NCBI RefSeq assembly: GCF_001444405.1
Contig: NZ_CP013188.1
Span: 496,001-560,000, forward strand
Length of the DNA: 64,000 bases
Reading direction: 5' to 3'
Source of the DNA: Pseudoalteromonas phenolica
Lineage (GTDB): Bacteria > Pseudomonadota > Gammaproteobacteria > Enterobacterales > Alteromonadaceae
In this document: piece after piece, positions 1-9,315 of the stretch
Numbering within the stretch: position 1 is the stretch's first letter
Layout: each line of letters starts with the position of its first letter
Notes under the pieces: generated by a model
Databases searched by the model: none
What the model was told of the DNA's origin: nothing
Seen by the model: only the letters and a program-made list of their open reading frames with translations
Translations under genes and position numbers: made by a program

Positions 1-2
1 TT

Positions 3-587
3 TTAAACGCCCGTTCAAATTTTCAAGAAATTACCATTGCGCTAATAGCTTTATTAGGCGTCATTTATGGGCTTAGAGAAACATTTAAAGACGAAATTAC
101 TCAGTGGGCATGGCGTAAAATTCAGCATGGTCGGCCAAAGTGGCGAAATATCTTTAAAAACTCCGTCGATGACAAAGTTGTAGCGCGACAAACGGTGTGG
201 TTCGAATTAATTAAAAGTAAGGAATTACCTGAGGATGTCGATGGGTTATTTCAAAAGCGCCGTCAGCAAAATAAGCAATCGGCAACCTTATTACACTTTT
301 GCAGTAAAAACGAAGTTAAACAGCAAGAGTTTATTCCTGGGTATGAAGAAATCCAGCAACGCATCACCTTCAATCTGAGCTCATTTGCGCGTTATTTAAA
401 AAAAGGCGCGGGCAAACTATATAGCCATGAAGGTAATAAAGTGTCAGGACAAGGGGTTGAGCGCCGTTATCAAATAAATCTAGTTTTAAAATACACCACA
501 AACAGAGAAGACTCGGATAAGCAGCTAGAGCGTTACAAAGTGACCATGAATCGTTCAGAAATTGTTGCTATTGAGAAAATAAATTAA
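3..587 (+). CDS. C-terminal part of an unidentified membrane protein (5' truncated)
   Basis: The reading frame is open from the left edge, so the true start lies outside the window. Near the edge the translation shows one hydrophobic stretch (about residues 10-25 of the visible part, ITIALIALLGVIYG), followed by a charged, Lys/Arg-rich region of about 170 residues that ends in MNRSEIVAIEKIN. The layout suggests one membrane helix followed by a cytoplasmic domain. I recognise no family. It converges with the kinase gene on the other strand, with 57 bases between them and no clear terminator. That it is coding is well supported by the long open frame; its function is unknown. Confidence 0.7.
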   Translation, partial: LNARSNFQEITIALIALLGVIYGLRETFKDEITQWAWRKIQHGRPKWRNIFKNSVDDKVVARQTVWFELIKSKELPEDVDGLFQKRRQQNKQSATLLHFCSKNEVKQQEFIPGYEEIQQRITFNLSSFARYLKKGAGKLYSHEGNKVSGQGVERRYQINLVLKYTTNREDSDKQLERYKVTMNRSEIVAIEKIN

Positions 588-644
588 ATGCAAGTTGGGT
601 TTATAATTTAAAAGCAACCTAAGGTGACTCATACTTCTTGGCTT

Positions 645-2252
645 TTATGCAGGAATTGTAGGAGTCACTAGTTGATTCAAAACGTCTATTAAATCTGATT
701 TTTTGTATGGCTTTGTAATAACAGAATCAAACAGTGTGCGAAGCTCTTTCTCTTGAAAAATATCTGCGGTCACAGCAACTTTAGGTTGTTTGCATTGTAA
801 GGTTTTAAGCTTTTCTAATGCTTGTAACCCTGACATACCTGGCAAATTAATATCGAGTAAAAAGATATCAAATGTGTTTAAACTCGACATCTCGAATAGC
901 GCTTCAGCGGTTTCGAAAATCGTATATTGTCCGCCAAGTTGTTGTAGCATTGCCCTGATTAACATTTGGTTAAGCGGGTTATCTTCGACAACGCAAATGT
1001 GAATATTTTCTAAGTTCTTTGCTTCGACAGGTGCAATTTCAGTGCACTTCTGACATTCGTCTACAGGCAGTGATATTGAAACTAGGGTGCCTTTACCAAG
1101 AGTGCTCGATAACTGTATTTTGCCTTTCATAAGTTCAACTAAGCCCTTAGAAATACATAATCCAAGCCCTGTGCCTTCTTTTCGTTGCATGCCAACTTGT
1201 TTGAATTTATCAAACAAAAGTGCTTGATCGGTTTTACTGATTCCAATTCCTTGATCAGCGACTTCGATGTGTAACTTATCTCTATTTAAATAAAAACGAA
1301 CATTCACTTGTTTTCCTTGAGGCGTGAACTTAACTGCATTACCAATTATATTAACGATGATCTGCGTTAATTTTGTTTTATCAACATCAAAGAAACGTGT
1401 AGCAAAAGTGCTATCAATATCATAATTAAGCTCAATGTCCTCCTGCTGAGCTCTATTGCCCATCATGCTCATAATACTTTGAAATAACTTATCGAGGCTT
1501 ATTGGTTGTTGTTTTAGCTCCATTTTTCCCGCATCAATTTTTTCTAAGTCAAGCACCGAATTGACTATTTCTAGAAGCTGGTGGCTACTGAACTCAATGT
1601 TTTCTATATATTCATACTGTTCTTCTGGTAGCGCTTTTATTTCAACAGAACTCTTTAAAATTTCGCTAAAACCAGTTATCGCATTGAGCGGAGTACGAAG
1701 TTCATGGCTTATTGTTGATAAGAACTCATCTTTAGCGCGGTTTGAATCTTTCAATTGTTTTACTTTTAAACGCAGCTCTAATTGAGCAATGACTTGTTTA
1801 GCAAGAGTTTTAAGTGCTAAGCGTTGCTCATTCGTTAACTTTTGTGGCTCGTCACTTATCGCACAAAGTGTACCCACAGCTTCTCCATTTGGAGCACGTA
1901 GAGGTGCGCCAGCATAGAAGCGAATTTTGGGTCCATCGGTTACAAGTGGGTTATCAAAGAAGCGCTCATCTTTGCGCGCATCTTCGATTTCGAAAACGTG
2001 CTCTTCTAAAATAGCATGGGAGCAAAATGCAATTTCGCGGCTGGTCTCATCTGCATCAAGGCCAACTTTAGACTTAAACCATTGGCGATTGCTATCAACT
2101 AGGCTGACTAATGAGATTGGCGTGTTACAAATAACTGAGGCCAACTTAGTAATATCGTCAAAACTCTGCTCAGCTTCTGTATCGAGTACTTCATACCTTT
2201 CGAGGGTTTTTAAGCGCAGAATTTCGTTTTCTGAAAGGGGGGCACTTTTCAT
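645..2252 (-). CDS. Soluble GAF-domain hybrid histidine kinase
   Basis: A 535-residue hybrid sensor kinase. An N-terminal GAF domain (about 25-165, with ISLVSLVDSNRQWFKS and FCSHAI) is followed by a HisKA H-box (FLSTISHELRTPLNA, about 178-192), an HATPase domain with N, G1 and G2 boxes (NAVKFTPQG, DQGIGIS, GTGLGLCISKGL), and a C-terminal receiver domain (about 415-525) with the acceptor Asp in FDIFLLDINLPGMSG and the conserved Lys in ITKPY. There is no signal peptide or membrane helix, so it should sense a cytoplasmic signal through GAF. The internal receiver suggests a phosphorelay, but no Hpt or partner regulator lies nearby. The ATG at 2252 lacks a strong ribosome binding site. Confidence 0.9.
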   Translation of the reverse strand: MKSAPLSENEILRLKTLERYEVLDTEAEQSFDDITKLASVICNTPISLVSLVDSNRQWFKSKVGLDADETSREIAFCSHAILEEHVFEIEDARKDERFFDNPLVTDGPKIRFYAGAPLRAPNGEAVGTLCAISDEPQKLTNEQRLALKTLAKQVIAQLELRLKVKQLKDSNRAKDEFLSTISHELRTPLNAITGFSEILKSSVEIKALPEEQYEYIENIEFSSHQLLEIVNSVLDLEKIDAGKMELKQQPISLDKLFQSIMSMMGNRAQQEDIELNYDIDSTFATRFFDVDKTKLTQIIVNIIGNAVKFTPQGKQVNVRFYLNRDKLHIEVADQGIGISKTDQALLFDKFKQVGMQRKEGTGLGLCISKGLVELMKGKIQLSSTLGKGTLVSISLPVDECQKCTEIAPVEAKNLENIHICVVEDNPLNQMLIRAMLQQLGGQYTIFETAEALFEMSSLNTFDIFLLDINLPGMSGLQALEKLKTLQCKQPKVAVTADIFQEKELRTLFDSVITKPYKKSDLIDVLNQLVTPTIPA

Positions 2253-2452
2253 CTTGAGTTTCCATGCAATTAGAGCTCTGAATTAACATTAGCATCAAGC
2301 TAAAGTTGTCGCAAAATTGTTTGCAAGCAGGGTAAAAAATGCTGATGAATATATCGAAATTATTAATATAATTTTCATGTAGTTAGTTGTTTTATTATGA
2401 GTGTTGAGTCCTAAGGTAACGATTCAAGATGTGCGTTTTTAACGCAAAACAC

Positions 2453-2480
2453 TTGCATTTATGGAACGTTCCAATATGGT
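2453..2480 (+). promoter_or_regulatory. Candidate promoter of peptidase gene 1
   Basis: TTGCAT (2453-2458) and TATGGT (2475-2480) are spaced by 16 bases, and the LacI-type palindrome at 2462-2473 fills the spacer. This layout fits direct repression by steric block. Promoter boxes are by eye; only the palindrome is strongly supported. Confidence 0.45.
2462..2473. promoter_or_regulatory. LacI-family operator TGGAACGTTCCA (site 1)
   Basis: A perfect 12-base palindrome with a central CG, as is typical of LacI/GalR-family operators. It stands 40 bases before the peptidase 1 ATG and is identical to sites before the TonB receptor and beside the LacI gene. Confidence 0.8.
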
Positions 2481-2512
2481 GTATCTAATTTAGCAACTTG
2501 AAGATTGTGGTT

Positions 2513-3952
2513 ATGTTTAGAAAAAATAACTTGGTATTGCTTTTAGTCGCAGCGTTTTCACAAGCGGCACTAGCAAAAGATATTGTCTTATATGATATTA
2601 CAGATAAAGAGTCGTTTACCTTAAAAGCGCAACATCCTACGTTTGTGGAGAATGAGTCCGTTGAACAATTATTTGATAGCTCAATTCACAGTAAGTTTTT
2701 GTCTGATAAGTCTCAAACTTGGGTGCAGATCGATTTTGAAGAAGCGTTCCAAATTCATCAATATTCTTTAACATCAGCGGGGGATGCACCTGCGCGAGAT
2801 CCAAAACATTGGCAATTGAAAGGCTCTATTGATGGAAAAAATTGGCTTACTTTGGACAGTCAAAAAGAGCAAAGTTTTGATTCTAGAGCACAAACTAAAA
2901 CTTATACAGTTGCAGATAGTCAACAGGTTAAACATGTGCGCTTTGAATTAAAACAACAGGGTAAAACGCAGTGGGGTGATAGTTATTTACAAATAGCCGA
3001 TATAGGCCTGTTTGCAGCAACTGATTTACCGCTAGCATCGTTCGATCTTGATAAGCGTATTATTCGATTGAATGAAGTGATCACTTTAACGAATACCAGT
3101 GAAAATGAACCTGATCGCGTAGAGTGGATAATTCCCGGTGCAAAAATGAAGCATGACGGGCAAAATGCTCATGTTAGCTTTGATAAACCGGGCAGTTATT
3201 CTGTTACCTTGAAAACGAATAATAATGCGGGTAGCGACGTATTAACACAAAAGAATGTCATAAAAGTAATGGATATTCATCGACCTTGGGCGGGCTTACA
3301 GTTACCTAAAGTGGTGGTGAAACTAGAAGATACTGAATCAGCAGGAGCAAAAAGACTGATTAAATTGCTGCCAAATATCGAACAAGCGATCAATGAAGTT
3401 ACCCGTGATTTAGTACCAATGTTGTATAACAATTTCACTGAAGTACCTGAATTTGAGCAAGTGACATTTAGATTAAAATGGATGGATACTCTTGCTTATC
3501 GCGCGGGTGATTATTCAAATATGGAAATCGCATTTAGTAGTAAATACATCACTGAAAAGTTAGCCGATCAACCTGACGAACAAGTGACTTACGAGTTGCT
3601 TGGTGTGCTCTGGCATGAATTGACGCATGGCTATCAGCTATTCCCACAATCAGCGACAGGCACGCCAGAAGAAACCCATGCTTTTATTGAAGGGGTTGCA
3701 GATTTAATTCGCATTAATGCTGGCTTCCACAAGACTCGTAGCCCAGAGCCTTCAGATACTTGGTTGGGCGGCTATACAAATACTGGCTTCTTTTTATCTT
3801 GGCTAAGTAAACGTTATGAAGCGTTTGAGCACCAGTTTAATGCTACGGCAACTGAGTTACCAGATTGGACGTTTGCTGCCGCCATAGAATATGTGACAGG
3901 CGAAAAGGTTGAAAAACTTTGGCAAGAATACCAAGCCGAGCTTACTAAATAA
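2513..3952 (+). CDS. Secreted discoidin-PKD-BSP family metallopeptidase 1
   Basis: Predicted secreted zinc peptidase of the 'basic secretory protein' (BSP, PF04450-like) family. A signal peptide (LVLLLVAAFSQAALA) is followed by an F5/8C discoidin-type carbohydrate-binding domain (about 25-160, with DAPARDPKHWQLKGS), a PKD-like domain (about 170-255) and the peptidase domain (about 265-475) with HELTHGYQ at 368-375, then EGVADLIRINAGFHKTR. The ATG at 2513 is preferred to the TTG at 2498 because it directly precedes the signal peptide and has a weak GAAG upstream. It is transcribed alone, from a promoter overlapped by a LacI-type operator, and ends at a strong terminator. It is the first of three paralogs here sharing that operator. 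Substrate is unknown; glycoprotein is inferred from the regulon. Confidence 0.85.
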   Translation: MFRKNNLVLLLVAAFSQAALAKDIVLYDITDKESFTLKAQHPTFVENESVEQLFDSSIHSKFLSDKSQTWVQIDFEEAFQIHQYSLTSAGDAPARDPKHWQLKGSIDGKNWLTLDSQKEQSFDSRAQTKTYTVADSQQVKHVRFELKQQGKTQWGDSYLQIADIGLFAATDLPLASFDLDKRIIRLNEVITLTNTSENEPDRVEWIIPGAKMKHDGQNAHVSFDKPGSYSVTLKTNNNAGSDVLTQKNVIKVMDIHRPWAGLQLPKVVVKLEDTESAGAKRLIKLLPNIEQAINEVTRDLVPMLYNNFTEVPEFEQVTFRLKWMDTLAYRAGDYSNMEIAFSSKYITEKLADQPDEQVTYELLGVLWHELTHGYQLFPQSATGTPEETHAFIEGVADLIRINAGFHKTRSPEPSDTWLGGYTNTGFFLSWLSKRYEAFEHQFNATATELPDWTFAAAIEYVTGEKVEKLWQEYQAELTK

Positions 3953-3969
3953 TAAACCTTTCTTTTGTA

Positions 3970-4014
3970 AATACTCATTATCACTTAAAAGGAAGTGATA
4001 ATGAGTATTTTTAT
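3970..4014 (+). terminator. Rho-independent terminator after peptidase 1
   Basis: A perfect 17-base stem (3970-3986 with 3993-4009, containing ACTCATTATCACTT) with a 6-base loop runs into TTTTTATT. It separates peptidase 1 from the receptor operon. Confidence 0.9.
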
Positions 4015-4150
4015 TCACTTGAATATATATTCAAAACTTCCCTCAGCATTAACACTTCAATATTCGTTAAGCAATTTGTAATACATAGTTACAATTAGAT
4101 GAATTTTTATTACCTAAATTGTTGACAATGATTAAATGATGCGCAATTAT

Positions 4151-4162
4151 TGGAACGTTCCA
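4151..4162. promoter_or_regulatory. LacI-family operator TGGAACGTTCCA (site 2, distal)
   Basis: Perfect 12-base palindrome, 63 bases upstream of an identical copy at 4214. Sixty-three bases is six helical turns, a spacing that would let one repressor tetramer hold both sites. Confidence 0.8.
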
Positions 4163-4213
4163 TGCTGTTGTGAGTTTGTTGATATTCGCTTCAGTATTTT
4201 TTTGATTCTAAAG

Positions 4214-4225
4214 TGGAACGTTCCA
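4214..4225. promoter_or_regulatory. LacI-family operator TGGAACGTTCCA (site 3, proximal)
   Basis: Perfect 12-base palindrome ending 24 bases before the TonB-dependent receptor ATG, with AGAGG as ribosome binding site in between. It is close enough to lie in the transcribed leader or at the promoter. Confidence 0.8.
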
Positions 4226-4249
4226 TAAAAATAAATCTTAGAGGCTAAG

Positions 4250-7081
4250 ATGAATAACAACAAAATTTTAATGCTATCGCCGTTGGCACTGGCCGTGTCT
4301 TTGTCGATATCTGCTTCTGCAAACGCTGCAGAGCAAAATCAGGTCGAAGAAAAAGTTGAACGAATTGAAGTGACATCTTCACGTATCAAGCGTACAGATA
4401 TTGAAGGTGTAACGAACATTCAAACAATTTCATCTGCAGATATGGTCAGAAGTGGTTTTACTAATGTCTATGAAGCACTAAGTAGTGTAACTGCTGCTAA
4501 TGGTCAGATTTTAGGTGAAGTAGAAACAGGCTCTTACACGCCCGGAGCAAAAGAACTAAAATTGCGAGGTTTGGGTCCTGAATATACGCTTATACTAGTA
4601 AACGGAAAACGTTTGGCATACTACCCTATGCCTTATGGTGGTCAAACTAACTTCGTAAACTTAGATATGATCCCAACAGCTATGGTTGACCGCATTGATA
4701 TTCAAACAGGTGGTGCTTCAGCGATTTATGGCTCTGATGCGATGGCGGGTGTGGTTAATATCATCACTAAAAAAGGCATAGATTCGCACTATGTTGATGC
4801 CTATTATGGCCAAGATACTTATGGAACGGGCGCTAAAAAAGGCTTAACTTTTGTTGGTGGTTTCCAACAAGATGAGTTCACGTTCGACTATGCACTAGAA
4901 TACAAGCATACCGATCCTTTGTTATCGGGTGACAGACCTTACCATGACAGTGTATGGGACAACCCAGATCCAAAAGCACACCACGAAACAAATCGTTCAA
5001 TAACAGTTTGGGCTGACAATACCGAGTATAAAAACCAGTATTCAGCTCAGTACTGTAACTCTGAGCAAAACCCTCATCCAAGAGCTGTACAGCATTTTAT
5101 TCAGCGTAATAACTATGGCGCAAGTTGCGGTTGGGATGAAACCAGCGATAAATTACTTCGAAATCAATCAGAAGCGTTTAGTGTTTACATCAACTCAGAA
5201 TATCACCTGAATGATCAACACAGCTTGTTTGCGAATGGCTTCTATATTGATCAAGAGAAAAAAGGCCGTCGAAATACTTTCTTCTGGGGTCATCATGAGT
5301 CAATTCATGGCGGTACATTCTGGGATCCTGATATTGAAAATAAAGAGGGTACGCTTGGTGCACCGGTTAAATACATGTGGCGAGTGGTTGCTGATGAAGA
5401 ATATACAGAAGATGGCTTAGGCCGTACATATAACGATAAGTCTCTGTCTTTTAATGTAGGTATAAAAGGAGAGATTGGCGATTATTATTATTCTGTAGGC
5501 TATAGCCGTGCAAACTATGACTTTAACGAACGCTATTTACATCACACCAATGAGGGTAACCGTTTACTGAAAGGGGAGCAATACGGTGAAGTAAACGGTA
5601 TGCCAGTTTATCGCCCTAATTACGAGATGTGGTTTGCGCCGTTAACACCGGATACAGCGATGCAAATTGCTGATTGGGCAACATACGACGGTAACTCATT
5701 CAATAACACGTTTACTGCCGACATCACGGGCGACTTATTTGAATTACCAGCAGGGTCTGTTTCATTTGCAGCTTACGTAGAGGCGATGAATGAAGGTACA
5801 CGTGCAACGCCAGATCCGCGTATTTTAAATAAAGAGTTTGTAGGCCTAACTGGTGTTATTACCGAAGGTGAACGTGACCGCTATGCTGCTGCAATGGAGT
5901 TTTTAATTCCTGTTACTGAGCAATTTGATGTAGAAGCAGCTGTTCGTTACGACCATTATGACGACATTACTGATGTAGGCGGTGCACCCACTTATCAGCT
6001 TGGCTTTACATATACGCCAGTTGAATCTTTAGTGCTTCGCTCTGCTTATAGCACGACGTTCCGTGGCCCGAGTATGTCTTCGGTTTATCAAGGTTTCTCA
6101 GGAAACTTTGGCTCTGGCAACGACCGTATTACTGCCGATGCGTGTGCTGTATTAGCTGCTCAAGGTGAGGTGTCAGGTTATGCAACTGACGCTTTAACTG
6201 CGACCTGTGAAAACGTCGATTTATCGAATCCACAGCTTGCTTCATTACAGGCAAGTTTCGAGACGGTATCAGCGGGCGACCCAACTTTGAAAGAAGAGAC
6301 TGGCCACTCGTTTACTGCAGGTTTTGTGTATGAATATTCAGAGAACCTATCGTTTAACGTTGATTTTTATGACATCGTTATTAAAGACAAAATCAAAGTA
6401 CTGAGTGCTGGCAGCATTCTTCATACCATGTGGGAGTGTAACGAAGGTATTCAAGATCCAAACTCTCAACTGTGTAAAAACACCGCCGCCCGTATTCAGC
6501 GTTACGATGAAAATGGTCAGGGCACAGATCGTCTAGGTAACCCAATCTCGGGTGATGCTTATACACCGTTCTCAGTTCGTCAAGGTTATATCAATGCCTC
6601 AGAAACTCAAGACGGCGGTATTGATCTAGGCGTGCGAGGTTTATTTGATACTGATTTTGGAACGTTCCGCTATAAGTTTGAATATAACAAAGTATTGAAG
6701 AAAAAAGAGCGTATTGAAGCAGGTGATCCGCTTAAAGACATTCTGGACGACCAGAATAATTACGATTTTAACGACACAGGAAGCTTTAGTTTAACTTGGC
6801 AAAAAGAAGATACTTCGATCTCATTATTGAGCCTTTATAAAGGAGAAATGTGGAACTTAGCGCCATATGGTGAACGTCAAAAGCTACCTGCTTGGTACCG
6901 TCATAACCTAACTTTTGGTCAGTTCATAGGTGATAACACACGTTTAATTTTCTCTGTGAAGAATCTGCTTAATGCGATGCCGCCACAAGACGAAACCATG
7001 GGTAACTATCCGTTCTATTTAGGTGGTAACTACGACAGCATTGGTCGCGAGTTTGTATTGCGTATGACTTACGAGTTCTAA
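4250..7081 (+). CDS. TonB-dependent outer-membrane receptor
   Basis: A 943-residue TonB-dependent receptor for active uptake across the outer membrane. It has a signal peptide ending SASANAAEQ, the segment VERIEVTSSRIKR common before the plug in marine carbohydrate receptors, a plug domain (about 50-175, with KELKLRGLGPEYTLILVNGK and GGASAIYGSDAMAGVVNIIT), a long barrel domain, and the terminal signature EFVLRMTYEF with a C-terminal Phe. Two LacI-type operators lie upstream, and the lipoprotein peptidase follows after 21 bases, so both are probably cotranscribed. The regulon points to mannose-containing glycans or glycopeptides as ligand; this is inference. Cys residues occur in extracellular-loop-like stretches. 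Confidence 0.93.
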   Translation: MNNNKILMLSPLALAVSLSISASANAAEQNQVEEKVERIEVTSSRIKRTDIEGVTNIQTISSADMVRSGFTNVYEALSSVTAANGQILGEVETGSYTPGAKELKLRGLGPEYTLILVNGKRLAYYPMPYGGQTNFVNLDMIPTAMVDRIDIQTGGASAIYGSDAMAGVVNIITKKGIDSHYVDAYYGQDTYGTGAKKGLTFVGGFQQDEFTFDYALEYKHTDPLLSGDRPYHDSVWDNPDPKAHHETNRSITVWADNTEYKNQYSAQYCNSEQNPHPRAVQHFIQRNNYGASCGWDETSDKLLRNQSEAFSVYINSEYHLNDQHSLFANGFYIDQEKKGRRNTFFWGHHESIHGGTFWDPDIENKEGTLGAPVKYMWRVVADEEYTEDGLGRTYNDKSLSFNVGIKGEIGDYYYSVGYSRANYDFNERYLHHTNEGNRLLKGEQYGEVNGMPVYRPNYEMWFAPLTPDTAMQIADWATYDGNSFNNTFTADITGDLFELPAGSVSFAAYVEAMNEGTRATPDPRILNKEFVGLTGVITEGERDRYAAAMEFLIPVTEQFDVEAAVRYDHYDDITDVGGAPTYQLGFTYTPVESLVLRSAYSTTFRGPSMSSVYQGFSGNFGSGNDRITADACAVLAAQGEVSGYATDALTATCENVDLSNPQLASLQASFETVSAGDPTLKEETGHSFTAGFVYEYSENLSFNVDFYDIVIKDKIKVLSAGSILHTMWECNEGIQDPNSQLCKNTAARIQRYDENGQGTDRLGNPISGDAYTPFSVRQGYINASETQDGGIDLGVRGLFDTDFGTFRYKFEYNKVLKKKERIEAGDPLKDILDDQNNYDFNDTGSFSLTWQKEDTSISLLSLYKGEMWNLAPYGERQKLPAWYRHNLTFGQFIGDNTRLIFSVKNLLNAMPPQDETMGNYPFYLGGNYDSIGREFVLRMTYEF

Positions 7082-7102
7082 CAAGAATAATAAGGAACGA
7101 AC

Positions 7103-9190
7103 ATGAATAAATTTACTTTATCAGCACTGGCGTTGTCGGTATCGGCCATTCTGGTCGGTTGTAATGATGGCTCAGGTTTTACTTCGACACAAAGCGAAGC
7201 CGAGCAAAGCACGCAAGTGACGCCTGCTGCAGGTGAAAGTGCTTTGCGCAATATGTCACAAGACAAAGGCGCAGAAATTGAGGCTGTATTAGCTGAGGGT
7301 GTCACTTCACCAGATGGTGAGCAAGTTGGAAACTTAATCGACGGTAATCACAGCAGCAAGTTTTTGGCCTTTGATAAAAAAGCTACTGTGATTTTCAAAG
7401 CGGCGAAAGCGGCTGCATTGCAAAAGTACCACTTTGTTTCAGCGAATGATGAGCCTAAACGTGATCCTAAAAACTGGGTTGTATATGGCTCAAACGATAA
7501 GCAAGAATGGGTAGAAATTGACTCTCGTGCGAATGAAGCGTTTACAGGTCGCGCTGAATTAAAAGCGTACGAACTGGAAGGTGAACAAGCAGCTTATCAG
7601 TACTTTAAATTTGACTTAGAACACGGCGGTACCGACAGCTATGGCGCTGACATCACTCAGCTTGCAGAGCTTGAATTAATCGTGATTGCTGAAGCGCCTA
7701 TCGTATCGTTTGGTGCATCTAACTTAACGCCTGAGGTGGGTGAACTTGTGGTATTTGAAGATACTTCATTAGTTAACCCAACAAGTTGGCAATGGACGTT
7801 TGAAGGCGGCACACCAGCAACCAGCACTGAGCGTAAACCGCTTGTTCGTTTTAACGAATTAGGCGCGAAAACAGTGACTTTAGTTGCTAAAAATGACAAG
7901 GGTGAATCTGAGCTAGTTAAAACTGACTTCATTCGTGTCTGGGATCCAGCCAGCCCTTGGGCAGGTTTCCCTAAGCCAACAGTGACATTTACTAAGAATA
8001 AACCAGAGCACCCTGGTCAAGCGGTACTTGAACGCGTCATGCCAGATTTAGAAGCAGAAATTCACCGAATTTCTGAGTTGATCGCTAAGCGTTTATTCAA
8101 CAATGTAACAGAGATAAACGTCTTTGAATCGGTTGAATTTATAACTGATGAGTATGACTTCCCTGCAGCGAAAGGTGGTACAGATAAAAACATGCAATTG
8201 ATGTTTGATCTTAACCATATTGCGAATTTAGAAGGCAAGGGTGACCAAGCTATTCGTGATGAGATAATTGGCGTACTTTGGCATGAGCTGACCCATGGTT
8301 ACCAAAATGTGCCAAATTCTGGAGCTTATATTCAAGGCACGGACTATCACAGCTATCTGGAGGGAATGGCAAATTTCATTCGACTTGAAGCGGGTTATTT
8401 AGATCGGGTCCGTGAGGGTCGCTCGTGGTTAGCAGATGTGAACGATGACGCTTATAACCAGACTTCTCTTTTCTTGGAGTGGGTGGTAAATACAAATCGA
8501 AATATCGATTTTATGAAAGCGTTTAATGCCTCAGCCAAAACGATACCAGAGTGGTCTTTTGAAGCTGCATTTGAGCAAATTTTCGGCGAAAACCGAGGGC
8601 TCAATGTTGTACTTGGTGAGTATCAAGCCTATTTGAAGTCTTTAGGAATTGTTCCGCCAAATCCGACCCCCGTAGAAGGCTATAGCAATATTCTGCAACT
8701 AGAAGGCGTAAGTATGATAACAAATGCGACGCATCTGGGCCCTTACGGTGATGTACCTGAGAATACGTTTGATAACAGTGTATATACGCCATTCACTGGT
8801 GTTATTGAAGCTCCATGGTTTATTGAACAATACACGCCTCATCAATTACCGATTAATGAAATAGATGCGGTTGAAGTGGACTTTGCATTAGCCAATGAAG
8901 AGACTGTCAGTCAGTATTCAATTGCTATGAGTGATAAAAACGAAATACGTTGGCCTACAAGTTGGCAAGTATTTGGTTCAAACAATGGTGAAACATGGAC
9001 ACTCATCGATGAGCAAACATTTACAGGCATACCAGAGTTATTAACTACTTACACCTACGAGCTTGAAAAGCCGGTTGATGTGCAACACGTTCGTTTCTCA
9101 TTTAAGAATGAGCGACAAGGTGATGGGATTGGCGGTGACAACGGTAGATTAGTGCAAATCGGTGAAATCGCGATTTGGACACAAGATTAA
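7103..9190 (+). CDS. Lipoprotein BSP family metallopeptidase 2 with two discoidin domains
   Basis: A 695-residue predicted outer-membrane lipoprotein with lipobox ILVGC at about residue 20. Domain order is a discoidin-like domain (about 60-195, with ANDEPKRDPKNWVVYGS), a PKD domain (about 200-285, with PTSWQWTFEGGTPATS), a BSP-type peptidase domain (about 290-520) with HELTHGYQ at 394-401, and a second discoidin-like domain at the C terminus (about 545-690, with PTSWQVFGSNNGETW). It follows the TonB receptor by 21 bases with AAGGA as ribosome binding site and ends at a terminator. Pairing a surface-anchored peptidase with the receptor suggests that it feeds cleavage products to it, as SusD-like or surface enzymes do elsewhere. 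The sugar specificity of the discoidin domains cannot be read. Confidence 0.86.
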   Translation: MNKFTLSALALSVSAILVGCNDGSGFTSTQSEAEQSTQVTPAAGESALRNMSQDKGAEIEAVLAEGVTSPDGEQVGNLIDGNHSSKFLAFDKKATVIFKAAKAAALQKYHFVSANDEPKRDPKNWVVYGSNDKQEWVEIDSRANEAFTGRAELKAYELEGEQAAYQYFKFDLEHGGTDSYGADITQLAELELIVIAEAPIVSFGASNLTPEVGELVVFEDTSLVNPTSWQWTFEGGTPATSTERKPLVRFNELGAKTVTLVAKNDKGESELVKTDFIRVWDPASPWAGFPKPTVTFTKNKPEHPGQAVLERVMPDLEAEIHRISELIAKRLFNNVTEINVFESVEFITDEYDFPAAKGGTDKNMQLMFDLNHIANLEGKGDQAIRDEIIGVLWHELTHGYQNVPNSGAYIQGTDYHSYLEGMANFIRLEAGYLDRVREGRSWLADVNDDAYNQTSLFLEWVVNTNRNIDFMKAFNASAKTIPEWSFEAAFEQIFGENRGLNVVLGEYQAYLKSLGIVPPNPTPVEGYSNILQLEGVSMITNATHLGPYGDVPENTFDNSVYTPFTGVIEAPWFIEQYTPHQLPINEIDAVEVDFALANEETVSQYSIAMSDKNEIRWPTSWQVFGSNNGETWTLIDEQTFTGIPELLTTYTYELEKPVDVQHVRFSFKNERQGDGIGGDNGRLVQIGEIAIWTQD

Positions 9191-9232
9191 CATTATCCCT
9201 AGATCCATAATAAGATTATTAATGTGAGAGTC

Positions 9233-9260
9233 AAAGCAGGCTAAATAGCCTGCTTTTTTT
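9233..9260 (+). terminator. Rho-independent terminator of the receptor-peptidase operon
   Basis: AAAGCAGGCT (9233-9242) pairs with AGCCTGCTTT (9247-9256) across a 4-base loop and is followed by a T run. It lies 43 bases after the peptidase 2 stop. Confidence 0.9.
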
Positions 9261-9315
9261 CAGTTAAATAGGCAAAAGACGACTTATATAAAACTGGTTG
9301 TACTGCACAGATAGA

